Shown piece after piece: positions 42,401-51,324 of a DNA stretch of 64,000 bases. The translations under genes were made by a program, and so were the position numbers. Each line of letters begins with the position of its first letter. The first letter of the stretch is position 1. A model generated the notes under the pieces. That model made no database searches, had not been told where the DNA came from, and worked only from the letters and a program-made list of their open reading frames with translations. Source of the DNA: Natrinema salsiterrestre (GTDB lineage: Archaea > Halobacteriota > Halobacteria > Halobacteriales > Natrialbaceae); NCBI RefSeq assembly GCF_029502005.1, contig NZ_JAMQOT010000001.1:372001-436000 (forward strand). Direction: 5' to 3'.

Positions 42401-43189
42401 TCAGGAGATATCGATCCGTTGGAACCACAACTGAGCCGCGACGAGGAAGCTGACGGTCATGGCCAGGAGGATTCCCGCGCCGACGAGGTCGTAGCTCCCG
42501 TCGATGAGGACCGCGTTGGGATCGTAGTAGCGCATCGGCGCGATCGCGCCGATCGCCTCGGCGTCGGTCCCGGTCAGTAACGATTCGGAGAGGAACAGTG
42601 CAAACGTGACGCCCAGCGCGACGCGCTGGGCGATCGCCGCTCGATCGAAGATAACGGACGCGAACAGGCCGATCCCGGCGCAGGCGAAGAGATACGGGAT
42701 CGAAAGCAGGTGGACCGCGAGCACGTCCGCGGCCCCAATGGGGTGGCCGATCAGGCGAGCGCCGACGTAGACGACGATCGGCGGCAGGAGGTTCGCTCCG
42801 ACGATCGGGACCGCCATCGCGGCGAATCGCTCGCCGACCACTCGCGATCGGGAGATCGGCATCGCGAGCACCACGTCCATCCGCCCGCGGTCGACGTCGT
42901 CGGCGATCGTCCCCGCCGTGGCGTAGGCCAGATAGAGGCCGAGCAGGATGATCCACCCGAACGTGTAGAGTTCGAACGAGAGGAATCCGCCGAGACTCGC
43001 CATCGTCCGCACGCCCATCACCTGCAGGATCGGTTCCGGATAGGCCGCGAGCAACTGATCGAGATCGACCTCCGCCTCGAACGAGGGATAGACCCAGATG
43101 ACCATCGCGGCGAGCAGAGACAGGCCGATCGAGAGGTAGATGCTGCCGCGAATCCGGCGGCGGCCGTCGTACCGCGTCAGCTCAAACAT
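42401..43189 (-). CDS. ABC-2 type transporter permease
   Basis: A 262-residue membrane protein with six helices, in the ABC-2 pattern: an N-terminal helix SIYLSIGLSLLAAMVIWVY after a basic start, an extended loop, then helices ending IVGAGILLAMTVSFLVAAQLWF. The start at 43189 (MFELTRYDGRRR) overlaps the stop of the ATPase gene by 8 nt. The long in-frame extension beyond it is Val/Arg-rich and overlaps the ATPase. Cargo unknown. Confidence 0.88.
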   Translation of the reverse strand: MFELTRYDGRRRIRGSIYLSIGLSLLAAMVIWVYPSFEAEVDLDQLLAAYPEPILQVMGVRTMASLGGFLSFELYTFGWIILLGLYLAYATAGTIADDVDRGRMDVVLAMPISRSRVVGERFAAMAVPIVGANLLPPIVVYVGARLIGHPIGAADVLAVHLLSIPYLFACAGIGLFASVIFDRAAIAQRVALGVTFALFLSESLLTGTDAEAIGAIAPMRYYDPNAVLIDGSYDLVGAGILLAMTVSFLVAAQLWFQRIDIS

Positions 43190-44195
43190 CGTTCTCACCG
43201 CCCTTACCGCTCGAACCACTCTCACCACTCGCATCAGTACCAGCGGCCACGCGGTCGTCCCCGTCCGAGCCAACGTCGCCCCCATCGTCACCGTAAAACC
43301 GCATGAATACGTCCTCGAGCGGCGCTTCCTCGATCGAGAGATCCAATACCCGGGACTCCCGGAGCCGGTCGAGCAAGACGTTGACGTCGCCGGTGAACGT
43401 AAACGCCCGTTCGCTCCCCCGAGGGACGTCGTCCGTCTCCGAGTTCGGACCGGCGGCCGTCTCGAGGTCGTGAACCCCGTCGATCTCGAGGGCCGCCGGC
43501 GGGATCGGCTCCGCGGTGCGCAGGCGAACGAGCTTGCCGCTCCTGTCCAGCAGCGACTCGACGGGTTCGACCGCGACCAGTCGTCCGTTCCGGATGATAC
43601 CGACCCGGTCGCAGAGTCGACGCACCTCGCTCAGGATGTGCGAGGAGAAAAATACCGTCAGGCCCCGCTCCCGTTCGGCCCGGACGAACTCGTTGAACCG
43701 CTGTTGCAACAGCGGGTCGAGGCCGCTGGTCGGCTCGTCCAGGATCACCAGGTCGGGATCGTGCATAAAGGTCGTCACGAGCCCCAGCTTCTGGACGTTT
43801 CCGCGCGAATACTCGCGGATCTCGCGATCCAGCGGCGGGTCGAACAGCTCGAGCAACTCCGCGCTGCGCTCGTCGCCTTTGATCGACGCGTGCAACTCGA
43901 GGACCGCTCGTCCGGTCGCCGTCTCGTCGAACGCCGGGCTGTCGGGGAGGTAGCCGAGCCGGCGCTTGACCGTGAGAAGTTGCTCCTCGTCGGTGACGTC
44001 GTGGCCCAGCAGGCGCGCCGTTCCGGCAGTCGGCGAGAGCAATCCGAGCAGCGTGCGGATCGTCGTCGTCTTCCCCGCCCCGTTGGGCCCGAGGTACCCG
44101 AAGATCTCCCCGCGCTCGACGTCGAACGTGACGTCGTCGTTGGCGAGCACCTCGCCGTAGTCTTTCGTCAATCCCTCGAGTTCGATCGCGGCCAT
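43182..44195 (-). CDS. ABC-2 type transporter ATP-binding protein
   Basis: A 337-residue ATPase. Walker A GPNGAGKTT, Q-loop GYLPD, signature YSRGNVQKL (an ABC-2-type variant of LSGGQ), Walker B LVILDEPTSGLD, and H-loop FFSSHI. The C-terminal tail of about 100 residues (regulatory domain and Gly/Ser/Asp-rich end) is typical of haloarchaeal members. First gene of a two-gene exporter operon. Confidence 0.9.
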   Translation of the reverse strand: MAAIELEGLTKDYGEVLANDDVTFDVERGEIFGYLGPNGAGKTTTIRTLLGLLSPTAGTARLLGHDVTDEEQLLTVKRRLGYLPDSPAFDETATGRAVLELHASIKGDERSAELLELFDPPLDREIREYSRGNVQKLGLVTTFMHDPDLVILDEPTSGLDPLLQQRFNEFVRAERERGLTVFFSSHILSEVRRLCDRVGIIRNGRLVAVEPVESLLDRSGKLVRLRTAEPIPPAALEIDGVHDLETAAGPNSETDDVPRGSERAFTFTGDVNVLLDRLRESRVLDLSIEEAPLEDVFMRFYGDDGGDVGSDGDDRVAAGTDASGESGSSGKGGENDV

Positions 44196-44297
44196 ACGGT
44201 CGTTTCACCGGGATACCATATCGATGTAGTGGTCCCCCTCGAAGACGAGGGAGACCGAGATGGAAAATAAGCGGGCGGGACCGTCGTCCGCTCTCAC

Positions 44298-45032
44298 TCA
44301 CCCGAGCATGACGCCCATCATCTGCTCGGCGACGTACTCGCCGTCGATCTTGTAGTGGGCTTGCCGGATCGCTTCGGTCTCCCAGCGATGCTCTTCGAGG
44401 AACCGAACGGCGTCCTGATTCGTCGCGGGAAGGCTCTGATACACTTTCTCGTAGCCGTTGGACGATGCCCACTCGAGACCGCGTTCCATGAGGTGACTGC
44501 CGATCCCGTGGCCGCGGTACGCCTCGAGCACGCCGATCGTGAGTTCGGCGGTGTGCGCGAGTTTCTCGTAGTTCGGAGCCCGGAGCTGGACCCAGCCGAC
44601 GACGTCGTCGTCGACGGTCGCGACGAAGAAGATTCGGGATTCGATGTCGTTGTGCCGGAAGACCACCTCCTCGTGGTCCAGCAGGTCGACGACGGTCTCC
44701 GCGACGAGATAGTCGTTCTGCTCGGCGACGTTGCGCATGACGCCGACGAGTCCCCTGAGGTCGCCCTGTTCGGCCGGTCGAATGGCGAACGTGAGATCGT
44801 CGGTCGTGTAGTTCGTTTCGATGCCAGTATCGATCGCGATCCGGAGGTGCCCGTCTCCTTCGTCGAGGAACTCCTCCTCTATGAGGGAATCGATCGTTTC
44901 ACGGAGCCTGCTCGGTTCGAGCGCGAACTCCGTCTGAAGTTCCTCGGGGGTGGCGGTCCCGTTGCGCTCGACGTACTCGTAGATCGCTTCCTGTTCTCGC
45001 GTCTCGAACTGGAGTTTTTCGAGGACTTGCAT
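44298..45032 (-). CDS. N-terminal winged-helix fused to GNAT acetyltransferase
   Basis: A 244-residue two-domain protein. Residues 1-75 form an HTH-like module (FETREQEAIYEYVERNGTATPEELQTEF), and residues 80-244 a GNAT domain with the acetyl-CoA pyrophosphate loop YRGHGIGSHLM and the C-terminal YQSLPATNQDAVRFLEEHRW. The fusion suggests a regulator that senses or acetylates something. It is preceded on the left by the ABC operon and faces the same strand. The acceptor is not known. Confidence 0.83.
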   Translation of the reverse strand: MQVLEKLQFETREQEAIYEYVERNGTATPEELQTEFALEPSRLRETIDSLIEEEFLDEGDGHLRIAIDTGIETNYTTDDLTFAIRPAEQGDLRGLVGVMRNVAEQNDYLVAETVVDLLDHEEVVFRHNDIESRIFFVATVDDDVVGWVQLRAPNYEKLAHTAELTIGVLEAYRGHGIGSHLMERGLEWASSNGYEKVYQSLPATNQDAVRFLEEHRWETEAIRQAHYKIDGEYVAEQMMGVMLG

Positions 45033-45375
45033 GCTAGATATAGTTCTCCGCCATCGTACTTAGATATTGACATGTGTTAGCATATACCACACTTTTTGGT
45101 TCGAGGGAGTTTTCAGGCACCAAAATGCGACTGCGTCCTCGTCCGCGTTCGCGGACCCAATACGTGGGTCGACGTTGCGATTCAGCAGAGCGCTCCGAAC
45201 GACGTTCGGGGCTCGGGTTTCCCGAACCGTTCCGTTCGAGATATCGAATTGTCCGGTGAATCGACGGGATACGCTTATTCCTCCTTGTGTGGTAGACACA
45301 TTCATACCATCCACCCCACTGACGGCTCGTGAATCGAACGGCGGCAACGGCCCACACGAGACGCTCGCACGACAT
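45033..45375. other. Intergenic region, no gene seen
   Basis: About 340 bp between divergent genes. The left side is AT-rich (AGATATAG, GATATTGAC near 45036-45072), consistent with the promoter of the GNAT gene. Frames inside it lack haloarchaeal codon bias; one minus-strand frame of 81 residues has no recognisable feature. Confidence 0.45.
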
Positions 45376-45777
45376 ATGACGACCACAACCCACTGGGCGG
45401 ATCGATACCTGCAGCGGAAGCTGAACGCGACCTCGTCCGACTACGAGGAAGCTGCGACGCTCGGATACGAACCCGAAGCCAGCGAGTACATGGACGGCCT
45501 GTCGACCTTCGACCTCTCACACCTGTCCCGCGAGCGCCGCCTCGAGTACCTCGAGGCAACCGTCCGCGCCCTCGTCGAGGCGATGGAGAGCGGGAACGGC
45601 GTCGCCGACCGCCACTGCGGAATTCGGCGCGCCGTCGCCTACAGCGACGACGAACCGATCGTCGGCCTGATCGACGGCTTCGGCGAGGTGGTCAGCCTCG
45701 ATCGGGAAACGGCGGCACTCCTCGCGTTCGCCTACCACCTCGAGCCGGAGCCGTCGGACGCGGATACCGACGACTGA
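45376..45777 (+). CDS. Hypothetical acidic protein, 133 aa
   Basis: A soluble protein beginning MTTTTHWADRYLQRKLNATS. A helical core (HLSRERRLEYLEATVRALVEAME) is followed by a Cys/His spot (DRHCGIRRAV) and a strand-rich part (IVGLIDGFGEVVSLDRET). I do not recognise a family. It is divergent from the GNAT gene and convergent with the ferredoxin cassette. Confidence 0.66.
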   Translation: MTTTTHWADRYLQRKLNATSSDYEEAATLGYEPEASEYMDGLSTFDLSHLSRERRLEYLEATVRALVEAMESGNGVADRHCGIRRAVAYSDDEPIVGLIDGFGEVVSLDRETAALLAFAYHLEPEPSDADTDD

Positions 45778-45858
45778 ACAGACCCACGATCGACGGTTCG
45801 ACTCGAAGGACGGACCGGTTCCTCGAGTACCGCGAGTCGAAACCGAGACGCAGCCCGC

Positions 45859-46167
45859 CTAGAAGGCATCGAGCCCGAGCAGTTCGTTCTGGATCCGTTC
45901 GCCGACCCGGATCTCGCTGTCCGCTCGCGGGTACGAACAACACAGCAGGACGTAACCGTCGGCCGCCTGGTCGGCGGAGAGCGCCGTCCCCTCGCTGCCG
46001 TCGAGTTCACCGTCGAGCAACTCCCCGGCACACGACGTACACATCCCGTTTCGACAGGAGTGGGGGAGGTCGAGACCGGCGCGCTCGGCGGCCTCGAGGA
46101 CGTACTCGTCGGGAGCGACGTCGACTGTTTCCGTCCCGTCCTCGAAGTGAAACGTGACCTCGTACAT
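45859..46167 (-). CDS. 2Fe-2S plant-type ferredoxin
   Basis: A 102-residue ferredoxin. The cluster ligands are Cys38, Cys43, Cys46 and Cys76 in C-x4-C-x2-C-x29-C spacing (SCRNGMCTSC, then LLCC). The fold starts with VTFHFEDGTETVDV. It passes electrons to a partner oxidase or reductase. It follows the 95-residue gene with no spacing (TAG then ATG), which makes it the last gene of a three-gene cassette led by the R2lox-like protein; it is therefore the likely electron donor. Confidence 0.92.
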   Translation of the reverse strand: MYEVTFHFEDGTETVDVAPDEYVLEAAERAGLDLPHSCRNGMCTSCAGELLDGELDGSEGTALSADQAADGYVLLCCSYPRADSEIRVGERIQNELLGLDAF

Positions 46168-46455
46168 CTAGAGTCGCTGGCGGAGCTTGTACAGCTCAAG
46201 CGCCTCCAGACGCGGATCGCCCGTACCGACTTCGTCGTGCTCGAGGCTGGCACCGCTGACGCTCTCGTTGAACGACGTACTGACGCCGTCGTCGTCGAAC
46301 GTCGAGTCCATGATGTAGGCGACGTTCTCCCGGACCTCCTCGAAAGGCTGATCGAGTTCGTCGGCCGCGTCTGCGATCGCCTCGATCACCTCGTCCTCCG
46401 AGGCGGTAAACGCCGCGCCCCGGGACAGTTCGTTCAGATCGGGATCGTCAGTCAC
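46168..46455 (-). CDS. Small acidic protein of the R2lox-ferredoxin cassette, 95 aa
   Basis: A 95-residue helical, acidic protein with no motif I recognise; the middle reads EEVIEAIADAADELDQPFEEVREN and the end LEALELYKLRQRL. The start is the GTG at 46455, which overlaps the R2lox stop by 8 nt and has GGAGGTG six bases upstream; a GTG at 46464 is the alternative. Coupling on both sides suggests a subunit or chaperone for the oxidase. Confidence 0.72.
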   Translation of the reverse strand: MTDDPDLNELSRGAAFTASEDEVIEAIADAADELDQPFEEVRENVAYIMDSTFDDDGVSTSFNESVSGASLEHDEVGTGDPRLEALELYKLRQRL

Positions 46456-47494
46456 GGTCCCCACCTCCGTCGGCGGCGACGCCGCGTTGGCGCTCGTAGC
46501 GCTCCCGGTACTCCCGGAGCTCCGCGTCGATGTCCGTCTCGAGACACTCCCGATGGCGGTCGGCGACGATGCCGATGATCCTGTGGTGGTCGACGTCGAG
46601 GTCGAGCGTCTCGTTGAACTGCCCGTCGATGAGACGGCCGACGCGCATCAGGAGGTCGTCGAACTCGATCTCGAGGGGGTCGTCGACGGCGTCGGTGAAC
46701 ATGTATCCGAAGTCCGCGACCGATCCCACGTTCTCGTAGAGGACGTCCACGATCGCCTGACTGACGCCCTGAAAATCCGGTTCGCCGGCTCGTTCCTTCT
46801 CGATCAGTTCGCTCAGGGCCTCGACGCCGTGCGTGATGTGGCGTCCCTCGTCGGTGCTGATGAATTTGAAACCGTGATTCAACAGGGGCAGCGGCGCGTT
46901 CCGCGACAGTTTGTTGATCGAATAAAAGCCGCCCCGGGCGAGGAGCCCCTCCACGATCATGTGGTACACCGTCAGCGCCTTCGCGATGTCGACGGGATCC
47001 TGCGAGTGGGCCGCCCTGGCGGTCAGCTGGCCCTGCCGATCGTACACCTCGCCCAGTCCGGTCGCCTGCACGATCGGGATCCGGGCACCGCCGCGTTTCG
47101 GGTTCTGTTCGGCGAACGTGTCCCGTTCGCCCATCACCTCGTGCATGTACACGTCGAGGAACTGCGTGTGCTTGTGCTCGGTCAGCGTAAACATCGTCAT
47201 GTACATCTCCATCTCCTCGTTGTCGTCGAAACACGGTGCCCCCATGATGCGCTGGAGATGATGACTCGCGTCCTCGCCGACCGCGAACTCCCCGTCGAGA
47301 AAGCCCGAGAGCAGATAACGGAGCTGCGTCCGTTCGCCGGGCTCGAGCGACGCCCAGATCTCGCGATCCTCCTCGAAGCCGACCTCCTCGAACAGCTTCT
47401 CGACGTTCCAGGTACCGAGCTCGACCCCCTTCTGGAAGAGGTCGTACCACTTGCTCGTCGTGTCGATCCGTTCCGCCTGAAATCCGTTCGTCAT
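46448..47494 (-). CDS. R2-like ligand-binding oxidase (R2lox) candidate
   Basis: A 348-residue ferritin-like dimetal protein commonly annotated as ribonucleotide reductase small subunit. Metal ligands: Glu69, Glu106, His109, Glu182, Glu216, His219. The R2lox cross-link residues are conserved: Val72 (E-x-x-V from Glu69) and Tyr177 (Y-x4-E to Glu182). The radical Tyr of class Ia R2 (four after the first His) is Leu113. No nrdA is near. R2lox binds a long-chain fatty acid and is an oxidase; here it is followed by a small gene and a ferredoxin. The start at 47494 (MTNGFQAERID) fits the family. Confidence 0.82.
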   Translation of the reverse strand: MTNGFQAERIDTTSKWYDLFQKGVELGTWNVEKLFEEVGFEEDREIWASLEPGERTQLRYLLSGFLDGEFAVGEDASHHLQRIMGAPCFDDNEEMEMYMTMFTLTEHKHTQFLDVYMHEVMGERDTFAEQNPKRGGARIPIVQATGLGEVYDRQGQLTARAAHSQDPVDIAKALTVYHMIVEGLLARGGFYSINKLSRNAPLPLLNHGFKFISTDEGRHITHGVEALSELIEKERAGEPDFQGVSQAIVDVLYENVGSVADFGYMFTDAVDDPLEIEFDDLLMRVGRLIDGQFNETLDLDVDHHRIIGIVADRHRECLETDIDAELREYRERYERQRGVAADGGGDRD

Positions 47495-47741
47495 GATACC
47501 TCGTGAGATACCACTGATTCGGGCGTGTTGACAATGAGCGTACCTTCTCGGATGACCGGCCCTTGAAGTCGATCGATCACGGTCACGGAACGGTTTGGCC
47601 GGCCGGGATTCGGACGCCCTCCGTTTCGTGTGATCGTTGAAACCGACCCGCCATGAACACCCCCGTATAACCGGCAAAATCACAACAGTCGTTCACAATG
47701 ATCACAGTCGTATATCGGGTGCCGACGCCCGACCATCACAC

Positions 47742-48470
47742 ATGAGCACGCAACGACTCCGGCCGATCGAACAGTACTTTCCGACACAGCCGTGGCTCGA
47801 GGCGTACCGGGACGCGATCAACGCGGACGACGACTACGCGGACGAATCCGCCGGATGGGGGGTGGAGTTCGACGGCTCGTTCGTCTTCCAGATCGAGAAC
47901 GTTCCGCTCGAGACCAATACCGTCGGCGATCTGCCGCCGGAGATCGTCGCAGCGGTCGAAGAGATGCTCGCCGAGCGCTCCGAGGCGGAGATCGAATCCC
48001 TCCTCGCGGACGCACCGACGGACGTCCGCGAGAGCGTCGACTCCCGCAGCGGGCCGCTGGAAGAGCGGGTCACCGAAGAGATCCTGACGACGACGATGGC
48101 GGCTCTCCCGGATCGACTGTGGCCCGAGCTGCGGGCGGAACTGCCCGACCTCCTCGCGGCCCTGATCGCGCAACTCGAGGAGAACGTCGCCGACGGGGAC
48201 ACCGTCTACGCGTATCTGGACCTCTACGACGGTGAGTGTCGGGGCGTGGAAACGGTCACGGAGATCGACGATCTGGAGTACGGGTTTCGGCTCGTCGGGG
48301 ACTACGAGCGGTGGAAGACGCTCGTCCGCGGCGAGGGTGACGTCATCGACATGCTGATGGCCGGCGACTTCGAGATCGACGGCCACATGCAGAAGATCCT
48401 CCAGTACTCCGACGCGGCGGCCCGTCTCGGCGAGATCTCCGGGAACGTCGACTCGCGGTTTCTCTTCTGA
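47742..48470 (+). CDS. SCP-2 sterol-carrier-fold protein
   Basis: A 242-residue lipid-binding-fold protein. The C-terminal SCP2 domain is marked by LVGDYERWKTLVRGEGDVIDMLMAGDFEIDGHMQKIL. The N-terminal part is acidic and helical. It is divergent from the R2lox operon with a 247-bp shared promoter region, which suggests a joint role in lipid oxidation. The ATG at 47742 is preceded by a TATA-like GTATAT at about 47709. Confidence 0.85.
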   Translation: MSTQRLRPIEQYFPTQPWLEAYRDAINADDDYADESAGWGVEFDGSFVFQIENVPLETNTVGDLPPEIVAAVEEMLAERSEAEIESLLADAPTDVRESVDSRSGPLEERVTEEILTTTMAALPDRLWPELRAELPDLLAALIAQLEENVADGDTVYAYLDLYDGECRGVETVTEIDDLEYGFRLVGDYERWKTLVRGEGDVIDMLMAGDFEIDGHMQKILQYSDAAARLGEISGNVDSRFLF

Positions 48471-48601
48471 TCGCCGCCGGAAACCGGGCTATCAGCCACC
48501 GGTCGTCCGTAGTGAGCCGGCGGCGATATCGCTCGAGATCCCGTTCCCGTGGGTCCGGGACCGTCGTCGATCACGGACAGCAACGGCGGTCTCGGACGGC
48601 C

Positions 48602-49219
48602 TCACTGGTCGAGAACGAGTCCGTACACCAGCCCGAGCGTGCCACCGTAAACCGTCCACGCGATAATTTCGACGAGTACCGCGGCCGGGTGGTCGGGGAC
48701 GGCCGCTGGGGTGCTCGCCGTGACTGTCAACCAGATCGGCAGCACGAAGAGGGAAACGACCACACCCACCGCGACCCCGTACGCGTTGCCGAGTCCGACC
48801 ATCGCCGTCGTAAACGCGGACCGTCGAAGCAACGGCACGAGGAGTCGCCGGAGGAGTTCGTGACGACTCGAGAGGTCCATCACTCTCGAGACGAACGCGT
48901 CTGTCGATAGCGAGGCGAGGACGTGAAACGGCAGTGCGACCAGCGTGCCGAGGGCGAACATCGCGAGCCAGCCGCCGTCCAGAGTGGATGTGCCGACGGC
49001 CGCGCCGACTCGCCTGATCGCGTCGGTGTCGTACAACTGGATCAGTAGCGCCGCCTGAAATCCCCCGGCGAGTCCGCCCGCGATGGCGGCTTCGAACCCT
49101 CGGCCGTCGATAGAGCCGATCGTCTCGAAGAGCGGCGCCAGCGCGACCCGATACGGTGGCTCGTCGGAATCCCCGTCGGAACCGACATCGGTGTCGGTGC
49201 TGGCGTCGGGATCTGCCAT
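48602..49219 (-). CDS. Membrane protein, about five helices, 205 aa, unknown
   Basis: A hydrophobic protein after an acidic N-terminal 25 residues. Helices include EAAIAGGLAGGFQAALLIQL, GGWLAMFALGTLVALPFHVLA, TAMVGLGNAYGVAVGVVVSL and VLVEIIAWTVYGGTLGLVYGL. No family recognised. The ATG at 49219 starts MADPDASTDTD. Confidence 0.72.
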   Translation of the reverse strand: MADPDASTDTDVGSDGDSDEPPYRVALAPLFETIGSIDGRGFEAAIAGGLAGGFQAALLIQLYDTDAIRRVGAAVGTSTLDGGWLAMFALGTLVALPFHVLASLSTDAFVSRVMDLSSRHELLRRLLVPLLRRSAFTTAMVGLGNAYGVAVGVVVSLFVLPIWLTVTASTPAAVPDHPAAVLVEIIAWTVYGGTLGLVYGLVLDQ

Positions 49220-49367
49220 CTGATGCCGACGTGTTCTGTGGTGGCATGCCTCAATATTGTTCCGCGTATCCACGGCCATTTATGAGACAGACTGATGTCC
49301 GTCCGATCCCGAGGCCGGGAGACGGCGTCCACCACGGCTCGACTATGATCGCGATCGAATCGACCGC

Positions 49368-50573
49368 TCAGTAGGCGCTCAGCCCGGTCAGTTCCTTGCC
49401 GACGATGAGCTTCTGGATCTCGGTGGTGCCGTCCGGAATCGTCATCACGCGAGCGTCGCGATAGTAGCGCTCCATGCGGTTCTCGAGATCGAGTCCCGCG
49501 GCGCCGAGGACCTGCAGCGCGTCGCCGGTCGCCTCGATCGAGCGCTCGCAGGCGTATCCCTTCGCGAGCGAGGAGAGCAGTCGGGCGTCGGGGTCACCGT
49601 CGACCAGGGCCTCGGCGGCACTGCGAGCGAGACCGCGGGAGGCCTCGATGGCCGCCCGGACGTCGTAGAGTTTCTCCTGGACGAGCTGGTGCTTGCCGAT
49701 CGGCTCCCCGAAGGTCTCGCGGTCCCTCGCGTACTCCAGTGCGTCCTCGAACGCCGCCCGCATGATTCCGACGGCCATGAACGCCATCCCCGTCCGCATG
49801 AACGAGAACGTGACGTTGAGCGGCGTGTGCTCGAGGAACAGCTGGCTGACGCCCTCGGGGAAGGGGACGATCTCGTGGACGTCGTACCCCTCGGCGATGG
49901 CCTCGCTGAAGATTGTCGAGAACCGGTTCCCGACCGGGATCCGGACGTCGTCGAGCACGAGCCGGCCGTTGGGCACGCCCTTCCAGCCGAGCGTGCTCAT
50001 CGGCTCCGTCTCGTACGCGGCGTTCTCGCGGTCGACCAGGAACAGGTCTCGGGCGTCCGCGGATTCGTCGCGTGCGACGACGAGGGCGACGTCGGCGATC
50101 CCCGCGTTCCCCACCCAGACCTTCTCGCCGTCGAGGACGAACTCGTCGCCGTCCCGTCTCGCGACGGTATTCGGATGTGCCGTATCGGAGCCGCCGTCCG
50201 GTTCGGTCACCGCGAGACAGCCGATACAGCGGTTGTCCTCGAGTTTCGGCAGCAGCGCCCGACGCGTCTCCTCGGACGCAAAGCGGACGAACAGCGACGG
50301 AAAGGACATCTGGAGGGCGACGTTCAGGCTCGGCCACACGCGGCTGATCTCCTCCGAGGCGATCGCGAACCGCCAGACGTCGCCGAAGTACCGATCGACG
50401 GTGTCGGGCGTGAAGCCGATCCCGAGATCGGCCAGCTCGTCGAGATAGCCCACCAGCTCGTCGCGCGCCATCGGCCCGTTCCGGTCCCGCTCGTCGACGA
50501 TCGGGTCGATCTCGTCCGCGAGGTACGCCCGGAGATCGTCGCGAAACGCCCGTTGATCGTCCGTCAGGCGCAT
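49368..50573 (-). CDS. Acyl-CoA dehydrogenase family protein
   Basis: A 401-residue FAD-dependent dehydrogenase. The CLAVTEPDGGSDTAH motif and the GEPIGKHQLVQEKL helix are typical, and the C-terminal segment is MTIPDGTTEIQKLIVGKEL. At the position of the usual catalytic Glu (Y-E-G) it has Asp, as in some sub-families with altered specificity. It would oxidise an acyl-CoA and pass electrons to ETF. It lies next to an SCP2 gene, 1 bp away. Confidence 0.9.
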   Translation of the reverse strand: MRLTDDQRAFRDDLRAYLADEIDPIVDERDRNGPMARDELVGYLDELADLGIGFTPDTVDRYFGDVWRFAIASEEISRVWPSLNVALQMSFPSLFVRFASEETRRALLPKLEDNRCIGCLAVTEPDGGSDTAHPNTVARRDGDEFVLDGEKVWVGNAGIADVALVVARDESADARDLFLVDRENAAYETEPMSTLGWKGVPNGRLVLDDVRIPVGNRFSTIFSEAIAEGYDVHEIVPFPEGVSQLFLEHTPLNVTFSFMRTGMAFMAVGIMRAAFEDALEYARDRETFGEPIGKHQLVQEKLYDVRAAIEASRGLARSAAEALVDGDPDARLLSSLAKGYACERSIEATGDALQVLGAAGLDLENRMERYYRDARVMTIPDGTTEIQKLIVGKELTGLSAY

Positions 50574-50574
50574 C

Positions 50575-51147
50575 CTATGCCTCCGCGGACACCTGCTCCG
50601 ACAGCGAGGTCATGATCGGTGCGAGGCGGGTCCCCTTGTGCACCGGCCCGTCCATCTCGTAGCGCTGCCGGATGAACCCCTGAATCGGATCGACGCTCCC
50701 GACGATCAGGCCGACGAGCGTCTCCGCCGGACCGGTGATCTCGAGCATCGCGTCGTCCAGCCGACCCGCACCGCCGCGGATCGTCCGCTCGTCCGCGTCG
50801 ACCTCGAGGTGGCCCGCCATCGGGCAGTCGTCGGCCTCGAAGCTGACGGTGATGTCGTCGTCGATTTCCTCCCGGACCTCGGGCGAGGTCTCGACGAGGA
50901 CGTGCACGCCGGCCCAGAGCAACTCCTGAAACCGGTCGGCTGTGTCGGGATTCGCGGCGACGACGGACGCGATATCCATCGTCGCCATCCGGTCGATCAC
51001 CCGACCGAACGTCTCCGGATGCGCCCGGACGAGGTCCTCGGTTCGACCCGCCAGTTCGTCGAGCAGGTCCGGCAGGTCGTCCTCGAGTTCCGCGTCGGGT
51101 TTCTCGAGCGATGCGTCGAGCCGCCGCACGAGTTCGTCGTCGGTCAT
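50575..51147 (-). CDS. SCP-2 sterol-carrier-fold protein
   Basis: A 190-residue lipid-binding-fold protein. The SCP2 pattern appears as ITGPAETLVGLIVGSVDPIQGFIRQRYEMDGPVHK, preceded by helices and a Gly-rich turn. The start at 51147 (MTDDELVRRLD) is used; the in-frame extension upstream reads TLNGTHHREP and has no support. Its stop and the next gene's ATG are 1 bp apart, so it is coupled to the acyl-CoA dehydrogenase. Confidence 0.82.
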   Translation of the reverse strand: MTDDELVRRLDASLEKPDAELEDDLPDLLDELAGRTEDLVRAHPETFGRVIDRMATMDIASVVAANPDTADRFQELLWAGVHVLVETSPEVREEIDDDITVSFEADDCPMAGHLEVDADERTIRGGAGRLDDAMLEITGPAETLVGLIVGSVDPIQGFIRQRYEMDGPVHKGTRLAPIMTSLSEQVSAEA

Positions 51148-51324
51148 GGTTCTCGGGTCGGGCTCACGGTGGTGAGTCCCGTTGAGAGTCACGACGAGAA
51201 ACTCCTCGAACAGTCTGATCCGTCGGATGCGCGGAGGTTTATAATCCGTCCCGCGAGAGCCGGCGATCCGGTATCACCTCGAGCGATGACGGCGACCGAG
51301 AAGGACTCGGTGCGGACGGTCGAT

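Noticed and set aside
46448-47494. Ribonucleotide reductase small subunit
   Set aside because: The radical Tyr position is Leu, the R2lox Val and Tyr are present and no large-subunit gene is nearby.
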